64,000 nucleotides of DNA from Paraglaciecola marina (GTDB lineage Bacteria > Pseudomonadota > Gammaproteobacteria > Enterobacterales > Alteromonadaceae): NCBI RefSeq assembly GCF_004360155.1, contig NZ_SAIS01000001.1, positions 1 through 64,000 on the forward strand, in the 5' to 3' direction. Positions within the stretch are counted from its first letter, which is position 1. The number at the start of each line of letters is the position of its first letter. Position numbers and translations under genes: made by a program. Below the pieces are notes generated by a model. The model had not been told where the DNA came from. It made no database searches and saw only the letters and a program-made list of their open reading frames with translations. Shown piece by piece: positions 44,411 to 53,381 of the stretch.

Positions 44411-46999
44411 TTAGAAGCGTTTCTTAACTGTTACTCCGAATGTTGCAGGTTCAGACATATAAGCATTCAATTTTCCTTCTTGTAAAGGGGCATTAAAATT
44501 AGTTCGATTGATATATTCTTCGTCTAGTACATTGCGTCCCCAGGCTATTAAATCCATATCGTATTCTTCAAAGTTCATGAAAAACCTAAAGTTGACGACA
44601 TTGTAAGCGTCTTGCACCGCGTAAGGGTCATTACTGCCGTCAAGTACAATGTCGCTAGTATGGCTAAAGTCACCTTGTACATACGCATATATTCCATCGG
44701 AGATCTCAAAGTCTTTCTTCACGCTAACTACTGCGTAATGCTTAGGCTCACCACCTGGTCTGTCACCTGAGCGATCACAGAATTGATCATCTTCATTTTG
44801 ACGACCAGGGTCGTCTATACCTGTATGCCAAGTGTAAGCCACCCAACAGTTTCCACCTTCGAATGTTTTATATTCGGCATCAACAAAAGCGTAAGCAAGG
44901 TTAACTTCTAAATCTTCAATCGGTAGCCATGTTGCTTCTACTTCAAATCCAGATATCTCGTAATCACCAGCATTTTGTAAGTTAAAGCCGTTCCCTGTAA
45001 AGGTATTCGCTTGGAAGTCTTCCACTGTAGTGTAATGAGCTGCAGCATTAACTCTTAGGTTGTTTTCTGGAAAATCTTTTTTGATGCCAATTTCTAGTGA
45101 CTCTGATGTTTCAGCATCAAATAGTGGATCAAATCCATCGGCTATGCGGTCGGTGTTGGTTCCACCAGATTTATAACCAGTACCGTATGAGCCATACACT
45201 AAGGTGCCACGACTAGGCTGCCAACTCAGTTTTAGTGAGCCGGTGATTTGGTCGTCTTCGATGGTTTCAATAATATCCGAGCGACTTGCGGTGGTTGCGC
45301 CAAGAGACTGAAATCCCCAACCTGCAGTTTGGAAGGGTAAAAGAGCAGCTAGATCTTCAGCACTAGGTGCTTGTCCACCTGCTAAGGCTGCACCAATATT
45401 ACCTGCGGCAACACCAGCAGCGCCTGCTCCTATAATTAACTCAGTGGTGCTGTTAAAAAACTCAGGTGACTGACTACCATCAGCAAGGTTTTCACTAAAA
45501 ATGGTGGCTAAGTCTTTTGTTTCGTCTGTGTAACGTAACCCGGCGGTTAAGGTCAATGTGTCGCTTAACTCATAGTCAAATTGTCCAAATACAGCATAAC
45601 TCTCATGTTTTTGTTTTGCTTGGTGGTCGAACCCCGTTCCGGCTGGTGCTGCATCTGCCACAGGTGCTACGGCGCCACCAGTGGCTGCACTTATGGCGTT
45701 AATACCAGCAAATAAATCGTCTAATGCGCCCCCTAACGAAGACATATAAAACTCATTGAAGAAGGTGTCTGTATATAAGCTGTAATCTAAGTCTAAATCT
45801 TGAGTAAAGTAGTAGGCGCCTAAAATATAGTTTAGGTTATCACCCGTATAGTCGATGCGTATTTCTTGAGAGAACGAGCTCTGTTTGGAGTCATTGTAAG
45901 TTCCGAACAAATTAGCATCGGTGAAGTCTGTGTCGATATTATCGAAAGACTCAAAATTTCGGTAAGCAGAGATTGAAACGAGTGTGTAGTTTTCATCTAG
46001 CTCCCAATCAACTTCTGCAGATAACCCTTTATCTGTCATGGTTGACTCAGGTAAAAAAGAAACGGCCACTTCTCTATCGTAGAAGGCATCACCACCGGCA
46101 AACACTGTACCACCTAATAATGGTAAAGCTAGGTCAGAGCCAATCTCACCATCTGGATTGATGGCGGCATTGCTTAATTGAACCGGTGCCCCACAGCAAA
46201 TTTCATCGATATCAGCATAGTCAGCAATAATACGTACAGATACATCATCGTTCGGTGTATACAAGGCTTGAACGCGCGCGCCCCAACGGTTTCTATCGTT
46301 CAATAAATTTTTGCCCGTTTCTGAGCCATTTCCCACACTGTCTATGGTACCGTCTCGTTGACTACCAAATGCGGTGACACGAAAAGCCAATACATCTTCT
46401 ATGGCTGAAATCGAAGTGGCCCCAGATAAATTCAATAGACCATAATTACCGACAGTAGCTTCAACAAAACTATCTCCACCATCATGACTAGGTGCTACTG
46501 TTGATACTAATATAGCTCCAGAAGGGGTGTTTTTACCAAAAAGGGTACCTTGTGGGCCACGCAATACTTCAACTGCCGCCACGTCTACTAGGTTATTGAT
46601 CATAGAGTTCTGACGAGCGCGATACACTCCATCGACATATAAGCCGACCGAAGACTCAAGGCCAAAGTTTTGAGACGAGGTGCCGACTCCGCGAATTGAA
46701 AAGCTTGAGTTGGTAGCACTTTGGCTTTGAAATGCCCCTAGACCAGGAACATTAGTTTGTAGGTCATACATGTCTTTTATGACGGCTTCAGCCATTTCAT
46801 CACCCGTAAATGCTGTGACTGATACGGGAACTTCTTGCAGGTTTTGAGTACGCTTTTGTGCCGTAACTGTGATGGTTTCTAAGGCTGTTTCAGGCTCTGC
46901 TTCTTGAGCGATAGTTGAAGCGTGATTTAGTGTGAAGGTCAATCCGATTAAAGCAGCTAAGGCTTTAGGTTTAAAATTCTTAGGTAGCTGTTGTTTCAT
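44411..46999 (-). CDS. TonB-dependent outer-membrane receptor
   Basis: I chose ATG 46999 (AAGAGAG upstream), giving 862 residues. A signal peptide comes first, then the TonB box ETITVTAQKR, the plug domain (VPVSVTAFTGDEM, SIRGVGTSSQNFGLESSVGLYVDGV quoted by its parts, RGPQGTLFGKNTPSGAI), and a 22-strand barrel ending FGVTVKKRF. The type is the alteromonad/sphingomonad kind, usually linked to uptake of organic substrates rather than siderophores. It is divergent from the acyl-CoA dehydrogenase operon, which suggests the imported compound feeds that operon. Confidence 0.93.
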   Translation of the reverse strand: MKQQLPKNFKPKALAALIGLTFTLNHASTIAQEAEPETALETITVTAQKRTQNLQEVPVSVTAFTGDEMAEAVIKDMYDLQTNVPGLGAFQSQSATNSSFSIRGVGTSSQNFGLESSVGLYVDGVYRARQNSMINNLVDVAAVEVLRGPQGTLFGKNTPSGAILVSTVAPSHDGGDSFVEATVGNYGLLNLSGATSISAIEDVLAFRVTAFGSQRDGTIDSVGNGSETGKNLLNDRNRWGARVQALYTPNDDVSVRIIADYADIDEICCGAPVQLSNAAINPDGEIGSDLALPLLGGTVFAGGDAFYDREVAVSFLPESTMTDKGLSAEVDWELDENYTLVSISAYRNFESFDNIDTDFTDANLFGTYNDSKQSSFSQEIRIDYTGDNLNYILGAYYFTQDLDLDYSLYTDTFFNEFYMSSLGGALDDLFAGINAISAATGGAVAPVADAAPAGTGFDHQAKQKHESYAVFGQFDYELSDTLTLTAGLRYTDETKDLATIFSENLADGSQSPEFFNSTTELIIGAGAAGVAAGNIGAALAGGQAPSAEDLAALLPFQTAGWGFQSLGATTASRSDIIETIEDDQITGSLKLSWQPSRGTLVYGSYGTGYKSGGTNTDRIADGFDPLFDAETSESLEIGIKKDFPENNLRVNAAAHYTTVEDFQANTFTGNGFNLQNAGDYEISGFEVEATWLPIEDLEVNLAYAFVDAEYKTFEGGNCWVAYTWHTGIDDPGRQNEDDQFCDRSGDRPGGEPKHYAVVSVKKDFEISDGIYAYVQGDFSHTSDIVLDGSNDPYAVQDAYNVVNFRFFMNFEEYDMDLIAWGRNVLDEEYINRTNFNAPLQEGKLNAYMSEPATFGVTVKKRF

Positions 47000-47394
47000 A
47001 GTGGCTCTCTTATTAGCTAGTAATACAAGTCTAGTTTTCACTTTCTACTTGAGATTTTTTTGATACTTGAATCAATTTCAGCGTCACTGCTCTTTCGGAT
47101 TCACTCATCAGACCTGTACCTTATCAAGCTTACCAATAACAAGTAAATAATAAGTTTAATAAATGTTAATAATATTATTTTAACTTAACCTATAAGTTAC
47201 ATTTATTGGTGTTAGAAAATGTCTATAAAATTTAGGCCAACCCCAGTAAAAATAAATGGTTGCCTGTAAAAGCAACCATTCCCTAGTTTTTACTATAATC
47301 TAAATAAATGATTTTTGATTAAAATAATAAATTCAACTAATAATGATATTGCGAATAGTATCAAGTGAAGTAGATACATTTAGTTGGAAATCAT
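47000..47394. other. Divergent control region with a hairpin
   Basis: About 395 bases between the TonB receptor and the catabolic operon. It holds a perfect 9-bp inverted repeat AATGGTTGC/GCAACCATT at 47255-47280 and a smaller repeat TTGAT-(N6)-ATCAA near 47058. Either could be an operator. AT-rich promoter-like sequence lies at 47140-47215. No gene is seen. Confidence 0.45.
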
Positions 47395-48072
47395 GTGGCT
47401 GAGTTTTACATAGTTCGTCATGGACAGGCGTCTTTCGGAGCGGAAAATTACGATAAATTGAGTGACTTAGGCCATCAACAAGCTAAATGGCTAGGGGACT
47501 ATTTTAGACGTAAAAATATAAATTTTGACCGTGTTTTTAGAGGCGATATGGTCCGCCATAAAGAAACTATGGAGGGGATCCTTACATACGCAAACAATAA
47601 TCCAACCGAGAATATTGACCTTGGGTTTAATGAGTTTGACTTTCAGAACATAGTCGATGCTTACTTATCACTTCACCCCGAGCAAACTTTAGCTGCTGAT
47701 TCAGAGCCTGCACTGTTTTACCGCCTTCTTAAGCAATCAATGCTGTCGTGGTCACTAAATAAACTACCAACAGAATCTCTAAATGAGACATGGGGAGACT
47801 TTAAAACTAGGGTTAATAAAGCGTTAGATGCAGTGTGTGATACCCAGTCTAAACTTCCCATTTTAATCGTTAGCTCCGGAGGAGTTATTTCGATGCTATT
47901 AAGTCTAGTGTTGGAGTTAAAAACTCATTATGTGATGGAGTTGAACATGCAAGTACGCAACACCAGTTTTACCCATTTTTACTTCAATAAAAACGGCATA
48001 CGGCTGTCTAGTTTTAACAATATCCCACATCTGGAAAATTTGCATAAACCAGACGTCATCACCTTTAGTTAA
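47395..48072 (+). CDS. Histidine phosphatase superfamily protein
   Basis: A 225-residue phosphoglycerate-mutase-like phosphatase with a GTG start behind GGA. The phospho-acceptor motif is EFYIVRHGQASFG with catalytic His in RHG. The second catalytic region is LPILIVSSGGVISMLLS, where the usual His before Gly is Ser (SSGG), which is unusual and may lower activity. It is the first gene of the four-gene operon with the acyl-CoA dehydrogenase, 12 bases before it. Confidence 0.82.
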   Translation: MAEFYIVRHGQASFGAENYDKLSDLGHQQAKWLGDYFRRKNINFDRVFRGDMVRHKETMEGILTYANNNPTENIDLGFNEFDFQNIVDAYLSLHPEQTLAADSEPALFYRLLKQSMLSWSLNKLPTESLNETWGDFKTRVNKALDAVCDTQSKLPILIVSSGGVISMLLSLVLELKTHYVMELNMQVRNTSFTHFYFNKNGIRLSSFNNIPHLENLHKPDVITFS

Positions 48073-48084
48073 AAGGAAAATTTT

Positions 48085-49299
48085 ATGAATTTTGAATACT
48101 CAGATAAGTCTCAAGAGTTAATTAAACGTTTAGAAGACTTTATGGATGAACATGTTTATCCCATAGAACAGGAATACACTGACGCAGTGCATAATAGCGA
48201 AGACCGCTGGACTACGCCGGCAGTAATGGAGGAGCTAAAACGAAAAGCTAAATGTGCCGGTTTGTGGAATTTGTTTTTACCTAAAGATTATCTACCTTAT
48301 GGTGCGGGGTTGAGTAACCTTGAATATGCTCCCCTGTGCGAAATCATGGGGCGCTCATTGTGGAGTGCGGAAATCTTTAATTGCAGTGCGCCAGACACCG
48401 GAAATATGGAAGTATTAGCACGTTATGGCTCAGAGGAAGACAAGCAAAAATGGTTAATACCTTTACTTGAAGGTGAAATTCGTTCTGCTTTTGCAATGAC
48501 AGAGCCAGCGGTTGCCTCATCTGATGCGACTAATATCGAAACCTCTATTCAAAGAGATGGTGATGAATACGTGATTAATGGCCGTAAGTGGTATACCAGT
48601 GGCGCCATGAATACGAACTGTAAAATTATGGTGGTGATGGGTAAAACTGATCCAAGTGCGCCAAAACATCAGCAACAATCTCAAGTTCTAGTGCCTTTGG
48701 ACACGCCTGGGGTTACTGTGGTTAGGCCTTTGGCTGCTATGGGGCATTATGATGAACCTATTGGCCATGCAGAGGTATTGTTTGAAAACGTAAGAGTGCC
48801 TGCTGCAAACTTACTCGTTGGTGAGGGCGAAGGGTTCGCGATTGCACAAGGACGTTTGGGACCTGGGCGAATTCATCATTGTATGAGACTTATAGGGTGT
48901 GCGCAGCGAGCCTTAGATATGGCGTGTGAACGAGTTGAAAGTAGAATTGCATTTGGTAAACCTTTAAGTAAACAGCAGTCCATCAGAGAGCGAATTGCAC
49001 AAATGCACTGTGATATTGAGCAAGCGAGGCTGCTGACATTAAAAGCTGCCGACAATATGGATAAACACGGGAATAAAGTGAGCAAGAACATTATTGCAGC
49101 TATAAAAATTGTTGCTCCAACTATGGCATGTAAGGTCATTGACCAAGCTATTCAAATGTTTGGTGCAGGTGGAACCAGCCAAGATTATGTGTTGTCTGCG
49201 ACTTATGCGTATGCGCGAACTATCAAGCTTGCCGATGGTCCAGACGAAGTTCACATGATGCAATTAGGGCGTAACTTGATTGCAGAAAAAAATGCTTAG
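48085..49299 (+). CDS. Acyl-CoA dehydrogenase (ACAD10/11-type)
   Basis: A 404-residue FAD enzyme of the acyl-CoA dehydrogenase family. Motifs include [16 protein letters not shown] (flavin region), [29 protein letters not shown] and the C-terminal [14 protein letters not shown] with [10 protein letters not shown]. The ADGPDEVH end is typical of the ACAD11-like branch. Together with the kinase-like next gene it matches the two halves of the ACAD10/11 system. In that known route a 4-hydroxyacyl-CoA is phosphorylated and then turned into an enoyl-CoA with loss of phosphate. Confidence 0.9.
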   Translation: MNFEYSDKSQELIKRLEDFMDEHVYPIEQEYTDAVHNSEDRWTTPAVMEELKRKAKCAGLWNLFLPKDYLPYGAGLSNLEYAPLCEIMGRSLWSAEIFNCSAPDTGNMEVLARYGSEEDKQKWLIPLLEGEIRSAFAMTEPAVASSDATNIETSIQRDGDEYVINGRKWYTSGAMNTNCKIMVVMGKTDPSAPKHQQQSQVLVPLDTPGVTVVRPLAAMGHYDEPIGHAEVLFENVRVPAANLLVGEGEGFAIAQGRLGPGRIHHCMRLIGCAQRALDMACERVESRIAFGKPLSKQQSIRERIAQMHCDIEQARLLTLKAADNMDKHGNKVSKNIIAAIKIVAPTMACKVIDQAIQMFGAGGTSQDYVLSATYAYARTIKLADGPDEVHMMQLGRNLIAEKNA

Positions 49300-49332
49300 G
49301 CCCGAAATGTTAATGAGTAATTTAAGGACCTT

Positions 49333-50370
49333 ATGATGAGCAATATTACCGCTGTAGATAAACTAGATGAGCTAAAACTCACTGAATATTTAACCCAGAA
49401 TATTGATGATTTTAGTGGTCCATTGAAAGCCACTAAGTTTGCTGGAGGGCAGTCTAATCCTACGTTTAAATTAGAAACGCCTAAAACCACTTATGTGCTT
49501 AGACGTCAACCTCCAGGCAAACTGCTTAAGTCTGCCCATGCCGTAGACCGTGAATATCGAGTGCTAGATGCGTTAGTAGACTCTAATGTTCCTGTCGCTA
49601 AGGTCTATCACTTGTGCGAAGACACGTCCTTAATTGGCAGTATGTTTTATGTGATGGAATACGTGGAAGGCAGGGTGTTTTGGAATAGTGCGCTTCCTGA
49701 AATTTCAGACAAGCTTACCCGTACGCAAATGTATCAAAACATGGCTGAGGTTATGGCTTCGCTACATAGCGTTGATATAGAAAAAGCAGGCCTACATGAT
49801 TACGGCAAGCCAGGAAATTATTTTGAACGCCAGTTTAGCCGCTGGAGTAAACAGTATCAGTTATCTATAACTCAAGATACTCCAGAGATGGATAAGCTTA
49901 TTAGTTGGCTTGAGAAAAACCTACCCGCTGACGATGGCAAAGTGTCTTTGGTGCATGGCGATTATCGTATGGATAACTTGATGTTTCATCCGAGTGAGCC
50001 AAAAGTTATTGCTGTTTTAGATTGGGAATTGTCAACTCTAGGGCACCCTTATGCTGACCTTGCTTATCAATGTATGCAGCTACGTTTGCCTGATAATGTG
50101 GGTAAGGCCACAGGGCTTGGTGGTATTGACCGAGCGAAACTAGGTATACCTGATGAGGCTGATTATGTTGCTAGCTACTGTGATTTGATGGGTATCGATA
50201 AAATCGAAAATTGGAATTTTTATTTGGCATTTAGCTTTTTTAGGTTAGCTGCGATTGCGCAGGGTGTAGCGAAGAGAGCTGAAGATGGCAATGCTTCAAA
50301 CAAAGAAGCACAAGCAGTGGGAGGCATGGTAAAGCCTCTTGCCCAATACGCCTTGCAATTAACCCAGTAA
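49333..50370 (+). CDS. Aminoglycoside-phosphotransferase-like kinase (ACAD10/11-type)
   Basis: A 345-residue kinase of the APH fold. The N-lobe begins with LKATKFAGGQSNPTFKLET (nucleotide loop) and YVLRRQPPGKLL (ATP-binding Lys region). The catalytic loop is LVHGDYRMDNLMFH, followed by the metal Asp in VIAVLDWELSTLGHPYADLA. These last segments are characteristic of the ACAD10/11 N-terminal kinase rather than antibiotic kinases. Adjacency to the acyl-CoA dehydrogenase supports phosphorylation of a hydroxyacyl-CoA; it is not a resistance gene. Confidence 0.88.
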   Translation: MMSNITAVDKLDELKLTEYLTQNIDDFSGPLKATKFAGGQSNPTFKLETPKTTYVLRRQPPGKLLKSAHAVDREYRVLDALVDSNVPVAKVYHLCEDTSLIGSMFYVMEYVEGRVFWNSALPEISDKLTRTQMYQNMAEVMASLHSVDIEKAGLHDYGKPGNYFERQFSRWSKQYQLSITQDTPEMDKLISWLEKNLPADDGKVSLVHGDYRMDNLMFHPSEPKVIAVLDWELSTLGHPYADLAYQCMQLRLPDNVGKATGLGGIDRAKLGIPDEADYVASYCDLMGIDKIENWNFYLAFSFFRLAAIAQGVAKRAEDGNASNKEAQAVGGMVKPLAQYALQLTQ

Positions 50371-50386
50371 TAATTAGGAAAACGTA

Positions 50387-51361
50387 ATGAAAGCGATAGT
50401 TTGTAATGAATTTGCTTCTGTAGAAGCACTAAAGTATCAAGAAGTCCCCGATCCTAAAGCCAAAGAAGGGCAAGTGGTAGTCGACATTAAAGCGGTGGGC
50501 GTGAATTTTCCTGATGGGCTATTAGTTCAAGGGTTATACCAAATGAAACCGGCTTTCCCATTTATACCCGGTAGTGAAGTGGCCGGTGTTATTAGTGAAG
50601 TCGGTGAAGGGGTGAGCCATTTAAAAGTAGGGATGCGTGTTATCGCCCTGTGTATGCTCGGAGGCTATGCTGAAAAAGTAGCTTGCCCAGCAACCCATGT
50701 ATTACCCATACCTGATGAAATTCCAGATGAAGAAGCAGCAGCTTTAGTGACAGCCCATGCTACTGCCCATCATGGATTAAAACAAAGAGCGCAAATCAAA
50801 CCAGGCGAAACGTTATTGGTCACTGGAGCAGCTGGTGGCACTGGATTAGCTGCGGTGCAAATTGGTAAAGAAATGGGAGCAAAGGTGATTGCTGTTTGTT
50901 CTACCCAAGAAAAGCTAGATATCGCTAAAGCAAATGGCGCTGATATTCTGATTAATTACACAAATACTGACCTGAAAACGGCTATTAAAGACGTCACAAA
51001 TGGTAAAGGTGTTGATGTGGTTTATGAGTGTGTAGGCGGAGATACGTTTCATGCTTGTTCACGAAGTATGGCTTGGAACGGTCGCTTGTTGGTGGTGGGC
51101 TTTGCTGGAGGGACCATACCAGAACTTCCAGTAAATTTATCTTTAGTAAAAGGGTACTCGGTGGTTGGAGTATTTTGGGGCTCATTTACCCAGCATCAAC
51201 CACAAGACTTTGCTGCAAATATGCAAGAGCTGTTAACTTGGTATGTGCAAGGAAAAGTAAAGGTAGTGGTGGATCAAGTGGTACCACTTAAAGATGCTAA
51301 AGACGGTTTAAACAAAGTTATGAACCGAGAAGTAAAAGGTAAAGTTTCACTCAAGCCGTAA
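50387..51361 (+). CDS. NADPH:quinone oxidoreductase-like MDR protein
   Basis: A 324-residue medium-chain reductase of the quinone oxidoreductase type. It has PFIPGSEVAGVISEVGEGV, LVTGAAGGTGLAAVQIGKEMGAKVIAV (nucleotide loop, quoted for its core) and VVYECVGG. There are no structural zinc cysteines. The C-terminus DGLNKVMNREVKGKVSLKP is typical. It is the last gene of the operon and may reduce an enoyl or quinone intermediate of the same pathway. Confidence 0.88.
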   Translation: MKAIVCNEFASVEALKYQEVPDPKAKEGQVVVDIKAVGVNFPDGLLVQGLYQMKPAFPFIPGSEVAGVISEVGEGVSHLKVGMRVIALCMLGGYAEKVACPATHVLPIPDEIPDEEAAALVTAHATAHHGLKQRAQIKPGETLLVTGAAGGTGLAAVQIGKEMGAKVIAVCSTQEKLDIAKANGADILINYTNTDLKTAIKDVTNGKGVDVVYECVGGDTFHACSRSMAWNGRLLVVGFAGGTIPELPVNLSLVKGYSVVGVFWGSFTQHQPQDFAANMQELLTWYVQGKVKVVVDQVVPLKDAKDGLNKVMNREVKGKVSLKP

Positions 51362-51380
51362 ATTACCAAATTTGAGATGA

Positions 51381-51408
51381 AAAAAAGGCCTCAAAAGAGG
51401 CCTTTCCA
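51381..51408 (-). terminator. Terminator of the DUF3718 gene
   Basis: AAAGGCCTC/GAGGCCTTT stem with loop TTTT on the minus strand, then TTTTTC. On the plus strand it could also stop the oxidoreductase transcript, although no T run follows there. Confidence 0.7.
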
Positions 51409-51487
51409 CGGTAATTACTTGATTCAAAGTAATATACCCACCATGTTGAACTGCTAGTTCATGGTAGAACGAACTTAGTTCAAATAG

Positions 51488-51760
51488 TTAAAATCGGTCG
51501 TATAAAGCCGCACTATTTAATATTGTAGATCGAGATAAGTTGTTGCCATCATTACAAGAAATATTAGCGTAATGCTCTTTTAGTTTTGATTTAAAATCTG
51601 GCTTTACATGTTTCAGTTTTTTACCTAGCTCACCTTTGTTATCAGCTTTGACTATGGTGCAATTGTTTTCAAATGTTTCGCCAATATTAGCTTGAGCATA
51701 ACCGCTACTTAATGCAGTAATACAGGCAATAGTGAGAGACATTCTAACTGTTTTCAACAT
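51488..51760 (-). CDS. DUF3718 periplasmic protein
   Basis: A 90-residue protein with a signal peptide (ending near AQA, residue 24). The rest fits DUF3718: two Cys (FENNCTIV and ISCNDGNNL), a KLKKHVKPDF-like middle (here GKKLKHVKPDFKSKLKEHY), and a C-terminus ALYDRF. Such proteins are common in Alteromonadales and Shewanella; function is unknown. AGGAG lies before the ATG. Confidence 0.72.
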   Translation of the reverse strand: MLKTVRMSLTIACITALSSGYAQANIGETFENNCTIVKADNKGELGKKLKHVKPDFKSKLKEHYANISCNDGNNLSRSTILNSAALYDRF

Positions 51761-52014
51761 GGCTAGCTCCTAGGATTTTTTCTTTCAAATTTAATTTGAA
51801 ACGCTTTATCTTTTCGATGCATCGATTAAAGCTCAAACCACAAGATTTAAAAATCTATATGAAAATACATAGGTATGGTGAAATATATCATCTCTATGAA
51901 AACGCTATTTTGTCCTATTTTAAGAATGGCTGTCTTTGTTGTGTTCTTTATCTATAACGATTTGATTAAAATAATTATTTTTAATTTGTTACAGTGGGTG
52001 TCTCTGTAAGTATT
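51761..52014. other. Intergenic stretch without a recognised feature
   Basis: AT-rich sequence between the DUF3718 gene and the next terminator. I see no gene, repeat or strong hairpin; it should hold the DUF3718 promoter. Confidence 0.5.
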
Positions 52015-52061
52015 TCGCAAACTAAAACTCCCCCAACAAATCAAGGCTGAAAGGTGGGGGA
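52015..52061 (-). terminator. Candidate terminator after the 24-residue frame
   Basis: On the minus strand TCCCCCA/TGGGGGA (52055-52061 with 52029-52035) closes a 19-base loop and is followed by GTTTTAGTTT. The T run is imperfect. Confidence 0.45.
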
Positions 52062-52097
52062 TGATAAGCAGCAAAAGCTCAAAGTTAGCTATTGATG

Positions 52098-52172
52098 CTA
52101 TATCACTTGTAGAGCCATAGCTATAATTGCAAATGGGTTTTCCACTTTACGTTCATTGATAATTAATTGCAT
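52098..52172 (-). CDS. Possible 24-residue small protein
   Basis: An ATG frame behind AAGGGAT encodes a 24-residue peptide starting MQLIINERKVENPFAIIAM and ending in TAG. It is hydrophobic toward the C-terminus. A candidate terminator follows and an attC-like site precedes it. Too short to assign a family; the good ribosome site is the main support. Confidence 0.4.
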   Translation of the reverse strand: MQLIINERKVENPFAIIAMALQVI

Positions 52173-52194
52173 AGTAGATCCCTTTCATTGTTAT

Positions 52195-52249
52195 GCTAAC
52201 ACTTTGTCCTAGCCGCATTTTTTTGCGGCGAATTTAAGCAACTTGTTAC
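52195..52249 (-). other. attC-like site (short form)
   Basis: On the minus strand it opens TAACAAGTTGCTTAAA and closes CAAAGTGTTAGC, with a central palindrome GCCGCA/TGCGGC. Ends TAACA and TGTTA are complementary, and the total is about 55 bp, as in short integron recombination sites. It lies ten bases after the stop of the two-helix membrane protein gene. No integrase is in the window, so this is a look-alike that needs structural testing. Confidence 0.4.
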
Positions 52250-52258
52250 AAGCAATTA

Positions 52259-52519
52259 TTAACTGACGCTGCCTTTGGTTTTATTTATATCTACTAGAGT
52301 TTTCTCCAAGTAAGTAAAAGTAAGCATTATCGCAAATTGTAAACAAGCGAAAATAACAACAGAGAATGGTGAACTTGATAGCATGCTTTCTGTTATTTTT
52401 TCTGAACTGTTAGCCAAATAAATATCCACAAATACTAGAAAAAGGAATAGTCCTGAAACATAAAGAACAACCTTGATTTTTGCACTTCGCAGCTTTTTGA
52501 TTACTTCATCATCACTCAT
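52259..52519 (-). CDS. Small two-helix membrane protein
   Basis: An 86-residue protein: a charged N-terminus (MSDDEVIKKLRSAKIK), two membrane helices (about 17-36 and 51-71), and a charged tail. AAAGGAG lies before the ATG. No family recognised. It follows the second copy of the 211-bp module, which ends 28 bases before the start, and is followed by an attC-like site. Confidence 0.6.
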   Translation of the reverse strand: MSDDEVIKKLRSAKIKVVLYVSGLFLFLVFVDIYLANSSEKITESMLSSSPFSVVIFACLQFAIMLTFTYLEKTLVDINKTKGSVS

Positions 52520-52546
52520 TTAAAACTCCTTTTTAATTTTTGCTCG

Positions 52547-52756
52547 TAACAGTATATTGGCCAGATCGCACGTTTAAGCCTCTGTAGGAGTAAACGGAAT
52601 AATGATCCTGGCACTTAATTTATTTCATCTTTTCACATAGTCATTGGTTTTCAAAGGGTAATTTTTATTAGCTTTCCATCTAGATACCACGACTCTGGAT
52701 AAATACAGGATATGAAACTTAGCCTCACCACTTTTAACTCTATTAAAAACAATGCC
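52547..52756 (-). repeat. 211-bp upstream module, copy 2
   Basis: On the minus strand it has the same landmarks in the same order as copy 1, including CCCTTTGAAAACCAAT, GGATCATTATTCCGTTTA, GGCTTAAACGTGCGATCTGG and AATATACTGTTA. CGTTTA/TAAACG and GCCAG-GATC/GATC-TGGC can pair. It ends 28 bases before the small membrane protein gene. Confidence 0.85.
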
Positions 52757-52940
52757 TTAAGCTAAACCGTTTTTACTTTGAATAAAAAAGTGTCAATGAC
52801 ACATTTTATCTTCGCAATGTACTCTGATTTATACCATTAAATTATCTGATGATGTTGTTCTTAAAAATCAATTATCTTTTATGTTTCTTTTTGATAATAA
52901 TTCTCATTATCAAATTAAAACTGTTATTGAGTAACACATT

Positions 52941-53180
52941 ATGAAAAAGACAATTACCTTTGCTTGTTTACACTTTACCGTAGCGTTTACGGTCACTTAT
53001 TTATTAACTGGCAGTGCAGTTATCGGTGGTGCAGTGGCCCTTGTTGAGCCAGCTGTTAATACAGTTGTATTCTACTTTCACGAACGTGTATGGAAAAAGT
53101 TTGAAAGCCAAGAAACCAATAAAGTTAATGACAATTCTGAGCAGGGTTTCTCATCAAATGATATGACATTGGCATCTTAA
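52941..53180 (+). CDS. DUF2061 membrane protein
   Basis: A 79-residue inner-membrane protein. Residues 1-50 hold two helices with the DUF2061 pattern: KTITFACLHFTVAFTVTYLL, then GAVALVEPAVNTVVFYFHERVW. The polar tail has no known motif. Function unknown. It is monocistronic, on the opposite strand to its neighbours. Confidence 0.8.
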   Translation: MKKTITFACLHFTVAFTVTYLLTGSAVIGGAVALVEPAVNTVVFYFHERVWKKFESQETNKVNDNSEQGFSSNDMTLAS

Positions 53181-53264
53181 CTTGCCAAGGTTAAGGTTAG
53201 AGGGGGAGGTGGGCTTTTAGGTTTTTAATAACCTAGAATGTCTTTGTTTGGCATTTCACCGCTG

Positions 53265-53324
53265 AAAGGGGGTGCATTCCTCTAAAAGGTTGGAAGTTAA
53301 TAAATAGTGGAATACGCCCCCTTT
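53265..53324. repeat. Imperfect inverted repeat, REP-like element
   Basis: AAAGGGGG-TGCATTCC (53265-53280) and GGAATACG-CCCCCTTT (53309-53324) pair at 14 of 16 positions. The flanking sequence AAAGTTTACTCTGACCCT is the complement of the GGGTCAGAGTAAACTTT sequence found near REP-associated transposases. It is probably a small non-coding element. Confidence 0.5.
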
Positions 53325-53381
53325 ATTCCTAGTAAAAAGTTTACTCTGACCCTAGTTACTCCCTCCCGAATAGTTTTAACT

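Noticed and set aside
49333-50370. Aminoglycoside resistance gene
   Set aside because: The APH fold is shared, but the ACAD10/11-type motifs and the adjacent acyl-CoA dehydrogenase point to lipid catabolism.
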